A DNA stretch of 42,740 nucleotides from Candidatus Solincola quzhuomuensis (GTDB lineage: Bacteria; Actinomycetota; Geothermincolia; Geothermincolales; RBG-13-55-18): contig JACVJF010000012.1 in the NCBI GenBank assembly GCA_015711855.1, forward strand, positions 1 through 42,740, given 5' to 3'. A program made the position numbers and the translations under genes. A model generated the notes under the pieces. The model saw nothing but the letters and a program-made list of their open reading frames with translations, was not told the DNA's origin and ran no database searches. Positions 37,307 through 42,740 of the stretch are shown here, piece after piece. Positions within the stretch are counted from its first letter, which is position 1. Each line of letters begins with the position of its first letter.

Positions 37307-38557
37307 ATGGAAGGGGAAACAAAGCCCAAACTGATCGTTCAGAAGTTCGGAGGGACCTCCGTAGCCGACACGGAGAGGATCAAGAACGTCGCCCGGCGTA
37401 TATCGGAGACGAAAAGGAAGGGGCACCATGTCGTGGTGGTGATCAGCGCGCTGGGGGACACCACCGACCGGCTAATCGAGTTGGCGCACCGCATCACTCC
37501 GCGCCCCCGCGAACGGGAGATGGACATGCTCCTTGCCACGGGGGAGCAGATTTCGGTGGCCCTGCTCTCCATGGCCATGCACGAGCTGGGGCACGAGGCC
37601 ATATCCTTCACGGGGGCCCAGGTGGGCATCGTGACCGACAGCGCACACACCAAGGCCAAGATCCTGGACGTCAAGGTGGGGCGCATCCTGGAGGAGCTGG
37701 AGAAGGGCAGCGTGGTCATCGTGGCCGGCTTTCAGGGGGTCACCCTGGACGACCAGATCACCACCTTGGGCCGGGGAGGGTCGGACACCACGGCAGTGGC
37801 TTTGGCGGCGGCGCTGGGGGCGGACGTCTGCGAGATATATACGGACGTGGAGGGGGTTTTCACCGCCGACCCCAGGCTTGTGCCGGAAGCGCGAAAGCTG
37901 GAAAGTATTTCCTATGAGGAGATGCTGGAGCTGGCGGCAACCGGAGCGAAGGTCCTCCAATTGCGCAGCGTGGAGTTCGCGAGGAATTACGGGGTGGTGA
38001 TACACGTGAGGTCGAGCTTTTCGGAGGAAGAGGGAACCTGGATATACGACGGCGAGGAGCGCATGGAAAAGGCCATCATAAGCGGAGTGACCCACGATAT
38101 AGGGGAGGCCAAAGTGACCATTTTCGATGTCCCCGACCGTCCGGGCGTGGCTGCCGCTCTCTTCCAGGCTCTGGCCGCGGAGAACATAAACGTGGACATG
38201 ATCATCCAGAACGTCAGCGAGGAACAGAAGACGGCCATATCCTTCACCGTGAGCAAGGAGGACCTGAGGAAGGCGGAGGAGATAACCAGGGCGGTGGCCC
38301 GTCGCCTGGGCGCGGGTGAGGTTACCGTGGACGAGGACATCGCCAAGGTCAGCCTGGTGGGAGCGGGCATGCGCACCCACCCCGGGGTGGCGGCGGATAT
38401 GTTCAGCGCTCTGGCGGAGAACGGCATAAACATCGAGATGATAAGCACATCCACCATAAAGATAAGCTGCGTGATCAGAGCGGAAGACGTGAAGAAGGCG
38501 GTGCGCGCCATTCACAAGAAGTTCGGCTTGGATAAAGGCGTGGTCATGAGGGCCTGA
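37307..38557 (+). CDS. Aspartate kinase
   Basis: The 416-residue protein has the KFGGTSVAD motif (13-21), TGEQISVALLSMA, TLGRGGSDTTAVALAAALGA and YTDVEGVFTADPR, followed by two ACT domains (about 265-410) for feedback by lysine and/or threonine. It is the alpha/beta-type monofunctional enzyme of Gram-positive bacteria, making aspartyl phosphate for lysine, threonine, methionine and diaminopimelate. The ribosome-binding site is weak. It is followed 19 bases later by asd. Confidence 0.95.
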   Translation: MEGETKPKLIVQKFGGTSVADTERIKNVARRISETKRKGHHVVVVISALGDTTDRLIELAHRITPRPREREMDMLLATGEQISVALLSMAMHELGHEAISFTGAQVGIVTDSAHTKAKILDVKVGRILEELEKGSVVIVAGFQGVTLDDQITTLGRGGSDTTAVALAAALGADVCEIYTDVEGVFTADPRLVPEARKLESISYEEMLELAATGAKVLQLRSVEFARNYGVVIHVRSSFSEEEGTWIYDGEERMEKAIISGVTHDIGEAKVTIFDVPDRPGVAAALFQALAAENINVDMIIQNVSEEQKTAISFTVSKEDLRKAEEITRAVARRLGAGEVTVDEDIAKVSLVGAGMRTHPGVAADMFSALAENGINIEMISTSTIKISCVIRAEDVKKAVRAIHKKFGLDKGVVMRA

Positions 38558-38576
38558 GGCGGGAAGGAGCGGAGTT

Positions 38577-39584
38577 ATGGCCGGCGGATACCGTGTAGCC
38601 GTTGTCGGGGCCACGGGAATGGTGGGGATGGCCATGCGGGAGATCCTGGAGGAGCGGCGGTTCCCCGTGGATGACTTGAAACTCCTGGCCTCGGAGCGGT
38701 CGCGAGGAAGGCGCCTGCCTTTCCGAGGAGAGGACGTCGAGGTGCAGGTGCTGGAGGAGGATTCCTTCCGAGGTGTCGACCTGGCCCTCTTCTCTGCGGG
38801 AGCCGAGATATCCAGACGCTTCGCCCCGCTGGCGGTGAGGGCGGGAGCGCTGGTGGTCGACAACAGCAGCGCCTTTCGCATGGATCCGGAGGTGCCCCTG
38901 GTCGTCCCCGAGGTGAATCCCCAAGACGCTTTTTCCCACCGGGGACTTATCGCCAACCCCAACTGTTCGACCATCCAGATGGTCGTGGCGCTCAAGCCTC
39001 TCCACGAGCGCTCCCCGCTGCGCCGAGTGGTGGTCACCACTTTCCAGTCCGTCTCCGGGACGGGCAAGGACGCCGTGGAGGAGCTCAGGGAGCAGAGCGC
39101 TTCCGTCCTGGAGGGAAGAGAACCCGTGGCCCGGGTATACCCACACCCCATAGCCTTTAACTGTCTCCCGCACATAGACGTCTTTCTCCCCAACGGATAT
39201 ACCAAAGAGGAGATGAAGATGGTGGAGGAGACCAGGAAGATAATGGGAATACCCGACCTGCCCGTCTGCGCCACCACGGTTCGCGTGCCCGTCTTCATAG
39301 GCCATTCCGAGTCGGTAAACGCCGAGTTCGAGGAAGCCATCGATCCGGAGGAAGCGCGGCGCATACTTTCCGTTGCGCCCGGGGTGGAGGTGGTGGACGA
39401 CCCCGGAAGCGATCTCTACCCTCTACCCGTCGACGCTGCCGGGAAGGACGCCTGTTTCGTGGGACGCATTCGAGCCGACATCTCCTGCCCAAGAGCCCTG
39501 AACTTGTGGATCGTGGCCGACAACCTGCGCAAGGGCGCCGCTCTGAACGCGGTCCAGATAGCGGAGCTCGTTCTGGAGAGCTGA
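38577..39584 (+). CDS. asd: Aspartate-semialdehyde dehydrogenase
   Basis: The 335-residue protein has the NADP-binding VVGATGMVG, SSAFRMDPEVPLVVPEVNP, the catalytic Cys130 in NPNCSTIQ and the acid/base His243 in IGHSESV. It reduces aspartyl phosphate to the semialdehyde. AAGGAG lies before the ATG. It is co-transcribed with aspartokinase, so the first two steps of the pathway are encoded together. The next gene starts on the base after its stop. Confidence 0.97.
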   Translation: MAGGYRVAVVGATGMVGMAMREILEERRFPVDDLKLLASERSRGRRLPFRGEDVEVQVLEEDSFRGVDLALFSAGAEISRRFAPLAVRAGALVVDNSSAFRMDPEVPLVVPEVNPQDAFSHRGLIANPNCSTIQMVVALKPLHERSPLRRVVVTTFQSVSGTGKDAVEELREQSASVLEGREPVARVYPHPIAFNCLPHIDVFLPNGYTKEEMKMVEETRKIMGIPDLPVCATTVRVPVFIGHSESVNAEFEEAIDPEEARRILSVAPGVEVVDDPGSDLYPLPVDAAGKDACFVGRIRADISCPRALNLWIVADNLRKGAALNAVQIAELVLES

Positions 39585-40568
39585 ATGGACGGGGAGAGTC
39601 CGGGAAGGGGAGGCGGAGAAGGGGAAGGTCGCGTCCCACCATGCTTCTCTCACCCCGGTCGTCCGGCGGTGGCCCGGTGCGTGTCCTGCGGCAGGACGGT
39701 TTGCTTAGAATGCGTGCGCCGATACGGATTCCGCCATTTCTGCCCTCGCTGCCTGCCGGATGTCCGGGCGTCCACGCTGCAGACACCCCTCCCATGGGGG
39801 TACCACCCGGCTTATTCCGTCCCGGTTTCGATCCCGACCCCCGCCCCGCAACCGCCCGAACCGGCGGATCCCGGCGAGCGGCGCTGGTGGAGGGCGGACT
39901 GGAAGCTCTCCGAGGTCGCCGTGGCCTTGCTGCTCATCTTCGGAGTATATAACGCCCTGGGTGTGGCCCTTTTCCTAACGACGAACAACCCGCTTTTTTA
40001 TAGTTATCTTTCCTACGCCCTTTTTTTCTGTCCGCTGATCCTCATCAGCGCCTGGTGGCTGATCAGGCGCCACGGAAGGACCTGGGAGGAAGCGGGTCTC
40101 CGGCTGGGCCAAACGGAAAAGACCGTTCTCTGGGGCTTCCTGGGCAGCGTGGCGGCGCTTTTTCTGAGCTATGCCTCCTTTTTCTTGATCTACGTCGTCT
40201 ACTACAACCTCGCGGGGAGGCCGCCGGTGACCGAGGAGAGCAGGATGCTCGAGAAGATGAGGGGGGGCGGCCTGGCGCTGGTCCTGGCGGTGGCGGTGGT
40301 TCTGGCTCCCTTGTTTGAAGAACTGTTCTTCCGCGGCTTGCTCTATCCCGCCCTTCGCCGCAGGGTGGGGTCCGCGGTGGCGGTGCTCCTTAACGGCGTC
40401 ATTTTCGGGGCCCTGCACTTCCAGCCCTTGTTCATGCTCTCGTTGATGCTGGTGGGAGCGGTTCTCGCTTATCTTTACGAGAGAACCGGTTCCCTTGTGG
40501 CGCCCATGATCGCCCATGCGCTGTACAATCTCTGTACGATTTTGATCACCTTGTTTGCCAGATGGTGA
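39585..40568 (+). CDS. CPBP-family intramembrane protease with N-terminal zinc finger
   Basis: The 327-residue protein has a B-box-like zinc finger at about 20-55 (C20, H23, C32, C35, C40, C43, C52, C55). A Pro-rich linker and several membrane segments follow, with the CPBP (Abi) motifs EELFFR, GALHF and MIAHALYN that form the metal site. Members include CAAX-type endopeptidases and immunity or processing enzymes; the substrate is unknown. It begins directly after the asd stop (TGAATG), so it is probably coupled to asd, though a functional link is doubtful. Confidence 0.88.
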   Translation: MDGESPGRGGGEGEGRVPPCFSHPGRPAVARCVSCGRTVCLECVRRYGFRHFCPRCLPDVRASTLQTPLPWGYHPAYSVPVSIPTPAPQPPEPADPGERRWWRADWKLSEVAVALLLIFGVYNALGVALFLTTNNPLFYSYLSYALFFCPLILISAWWLIRRHGRTWEEAGLRLGQTEKTVLWGFLGSVAALFLSYASFFLIYVVYYNLAGRPPVTEESRMLEKMRGGGLALVLAVAVVLAPLFEELFFRGLLYPALRRRVGSAVAVLLNGVIFGALHFQPLFMLSLMLVGAVLAYLYERTGSLVAPMIAHALYNLCTILITLFARW

Positions 40569-40652
40569 TGTCCGAAGGCGGGGTCCGCTTTCTAACGGCA
40601 AGACCGAGAATGGGAGGAGAGTAGAGGCAGGGCTCCGGATAAGGCGAAAGGA

Positions 40653-41783
40653 ATGGTTGATGCCATGCGGGCGGAGGGTCTTCGCTGCCGATCCCATCCC
40701 TTCAATGTGACGGAATACGTATGTTCCGGATGCGGTGACCGCATCTGCTCGGATTGCGTCGCAGAAGCGGGAGGCCGGCTTTATTGCCGGTCGTGTGCCG
40801 GAAAGAGCTCAGGACGGGAAAGCGTGTCCCGCGGGACGGGCGAGGCGGCCTCTTCAGCCGTAATCAGCGGGGGGCCGGTAGCGGCCAAGGTGGTGGCGAG
40901 CTGCGCCTTCCACCCCGGGGTAAGGGCGGTCACCCGCTGCAGCCGGTGTGGGGCTCTGCTCTGCTCTTCCTGTCAACGGCCGGCGAGGGGGAAGAGGTAC
41001 TGCGAGCACTGCTTCGGGGTCGTTGCGGAGACGGAGGCTGGTACATCTGGGAGTCTTGTGCATATGGGTCGGACCTCGGGGGGCTTTCCGACCCCTGCGC
41101 CCTGGAGATTATGGCCGGGCCTTGCCTTCCTGCCTGTGCCCTTTGCCCTAAGCGGGTTGATGACCTACATGATGCGCCAGGGTGAGGAGGTTTCCGTGGG
41201 AGCGGCCCAGCTGCTCATAAGCATCCTTCTTTATTCCACCACCCTGGGGTTCGCTTTTCTGGTCGTCAGCCCCTATGGTGACATGTGGAAAAGGCTGGGT
41301 ATGCACACTAAAAATCTTTCCGCCGGTCTGGGCTTGGGGATTATCGGGGGATCCCTGACCTTCTGGACCGTCACGGCCTGCGGATTGCTCTCGCAAGGCC
41401 TCTTGCAACACGTCAGCTGGTTCGAGGAACGTTTGCGCAGCTTTTTCGACGTGAACGTCAAGAACACCTCCGGCCTGGACCTGCTCGTGGCCGGGCTGGT
41501 GATAATCTTGGCCGCGCCCGTTTGCGAGGAGATATTCTTCCGGGGTTTCCTCTATCCGGCGATGCGGCGGGGCATGGGGCTGTGGACCGCCGCCCTTCTC
41601 AACGGGCTGCTCTTCTCCGCTTTCCATTTCAGCCTGTTCGGCCTCTTGGGAAGGACCTTGGCCGGAGCCCTTTTCTGCGTGCTCTACGAATACACCGATA
41701 ATCTATGGTCGCCGGTGGCCGCGCACCTCCTTAACAATTTCGTGGCCTATTTCCTTCCTTTGGCGGCGATCTGGAGCTCTTGA
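40653..41783 (+). CDS. Second CPBP-family protease with two N-terminal zinc fingers
   Basis: The 376-residue protein has two B-box-like zinc fingers (about 12-48 and 83-120, each with Cys pairs and an H-P after the first Cys). Multiple membrane segments follow with the motifs EEIFFR, SAFHF and VAAHLLNN. It is a diverged tandem copy of the preceding gene with one additional finger. The start is ambiguous between ATGs at 40653 and 40665. Confidence 0.88.
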   Translation: MVDAMRAEGLRCRSHPFNVTEYVCSGCGDRICSDCVAEAGGRLYCRSCAGKSSGRESVSRGTGEAASSAVISGGPVAAKVVASCAFHPGVRAVTRCSRCGALLCSSCQRPARGKRYCEHCFGVVAETEAGTSGSLVHMGRTSGGFPTPAPWRLWPGLAFLPVPFALSGLMTYMMRQGEEVSVGAAQLLISILLYSTTLGFAFLVVSPYGDMWKRLGMHTKNLSAGLGLGIIGGSLTFWTVTACGLLSQGLLQHVSWFEERLRSFFDVNVKNTSGLDLLVAGLVIILAAPVCEEIFFRGFLYPAMRRGMGLWTAALLNGLLFSAFHFSLFGLLGRTLAGALFCVLYEYTDNLWSPVAAHLLNNFVAYFLPLAAIWSS

Positions 41784-42005
41784 GGGTATGCTGTCGGATC
41801 ATGCCCGGGAAGGAAAAGAGCGCTCGTGGGACGCGAGGCCGTCGGCGGGCCGAGTGAGGGTACGGGACGAAGATCTGGGCGATCATAATTTTCGGTCTGT
41901 GGGGCGTGACGCCCTGCTTAGCGAGTGGCAGGCAAGGAAATTATCATAGGCGCGAGGAAGAGATATAACGATCGATCAAGGGTGGTCGCGAGGAGGACAG
42001 AATCC

Positions 42006-42740
42006 ATGAAGTGCGCAGCTTGCGGTGGGGAGAATCGGGACGGAGCCCTTTACTGCATGGTGTGCGGTTCACCTTTAGGAGGAGACGACCGACCTCCCCG
42101 CGACCGAGAAGGTCTGGAGCCCGAAGCGGAAGCGGAAACGGCCGCGCGGGGATTTCGGGTGGTTTCCCCCGGAGGGTTCGTTTTCGGAGGCGGCGTGACG
42201 GAACCCTCAAGGGTGGAGGAAACTCGTGCGCATGGTGGTTCTGCAGACGAGGTTGCCGATGAGACTCCCTATATTCCGCCGGAGACGGACTTTCCTCCCC
42301 CGCGACAGGAGGTGGAGACGTCGCCGTTTCCCGCCACCACCGCGGGGGCAGAGAAGCTCGCGGAGACGGACGTCACCCAGTCGCTCGAACCAGTAGTGGA
42401 AAAGGAAATGATATCCCGCGTTTCCCGGGTGATGTGCCCCGAGTGCTACGCGTCCAATCCGGAGTCCAACCGTTTTTGCCATGAGTGCGGGAGCCCCCTT
42501 CCCCTGGCGTCATTGCGCCGGGGCACGGAGGCGACCCATGCCCCACGCCCCGCTTATCAAAAAACGGGGGTGTTGCAGGCCACGGCGGCCGAGGTGTTCC
42601 CGGAAAGAGCGAGGGTACACGGCGAGGAACAGCGGGGCACTAAGGCCCGGGGCGCAAGAAGCTTCGGCCCCGCTGACGCGTTGGCGCTCCTGGCCGTGGC
42701 CGTCGGGTCGGCGGCCATGGTGCTGCCTCTCTTCCTGAAG
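42006..42740 (+). CDS. Zinc-ribbon membrane protein, cut by the window edge
   Basis: An open frame of 245 codons runs to the window edge. It starts with a zinc ribbon (CAACGGENRDGALYCMVCG), then has an acidic, Pro-rich linker, a second ribbon (CPECYASNPESNRFCHECGS), and begins a membrane segment at the edge (ADALALLAVAVGSAAMVLPL). AGGAGG lies nine bases before the ATG. It belongs to the broad double-zinc-ribbon membrane group; function is unknown. It is the third successive gene with Cys-rich N-terminal modules. The 222-base gap before it holds no gene. Confidence 0.8.
   Translation, partial: MKCAACGGENRDGALYCMVCGSPLGGDDRPPRDREGLEPEAEAETAARGFRVVSPGGFVFGGGVTEPSRVEETRAHGGSADEVADETPYIPPETDFPPPRQEVETSPFPATTAGAEKLAETDVTQSLEPVVEKEMISRVSRVMCPECYASNPESNRFCHECGSPLPLASLRRGTEATHAPRPAYQKTGVLQATAAEVFPERARVHGEEQRGTKARGARSFGPADALALLAVAVGSAAMVLPLFLK

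Noticed and set aside
37472-39364. A 630-codon minus-strand frame across lysC and asd
   Set aside because: It is the antisense of two clear enzyme genes and His/Ser/Arg-rich as expected for a shadow frame.

Overview
The window reads as the replication-origin region of a moderately GC-rich, motile bacterium with a Gram-positive gene order. Genes left of about 9 kb run on the minus strand (HATPase/wHTH gene, dnaA, dnaN, recF, DUF721/dciA, gyrB, gyrA, archease). Genes from 10.8 kb run on the plus strand (rpmH, rnpA, yidD, yidC, jag, rsmG, parA, parB). Transcription therefore diverges from 9.0-10.8 kb. DnaA-box-like 9-mers lie on both sides of dnaA, and three parS-type palindromes (one perfect, one with a perfect core, one with a single mismatch) lie within 8.5 kb. 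A DUF721 gene between recF and gyrB, a CwlM-like pseudo-amidase close to parAB, and a GyrA with Ala at the Ser83 position suggest a deep-branching actinobacterium (OPB41/Geothermincolia type). CheC/CheD and a large SRP RNA with an Alu domain are also common in Firmicutes, so the lineage is inference only.

Layout: 1-5.2 kb holds archease, gyrase and dciA. 5.3-9.0 kb holds recF, dnaN and dnaA. 9.0-10.8 kb holds an HATPase/winged-helix regulator and the putative origin. 10.8-16.4 kb holds the ribosomal protein L34, RNase P, membrane insertion, rRNA methylation and chromosome segregation genes. 16.4-18.6 kb (minus) holds an aminotransferase and D-Ala-D-Ala ligase. 19.1-28.6 kb (plus) is a complete chemotaxis operon, cheR-mcp-mcp-cheW-cheY-cheB-cheA-cheC-cheD, ending in a translationally coupled Asp23-family gene. 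28.6-33.6 kb (minus) is a tight cassette: KaiC-like ATPase, single-domain response regulator, two small membrane proteins, three-PAS histidine kinase, CwlM-like pseudo-amidase. 34-37.2 kb (plus) is SRP RNA-dnaX-ybaB-recR, as in Bacillus. 37.3-39.6 kb holds aspartokinase and aspartate-semialdehyde dehydrogenase. 39.6-41.8 kb holds two CPBP-family membrane proteases with N-terminal zinc fingers. The right edge cuts a zinc-ribbon membrane protein.

Most genes are housekeeping. The least explained parts are the KaiC/receiver/membrane/kinase/pseudo-amidase cassette, the ATPase-winged-helix protein beside the origin, and a parS palindrome placed on the -35 position of the likely gyrB promoter. I saw no tRNA, rRNA, CRISPR array, insertion sequence or prophage gene.
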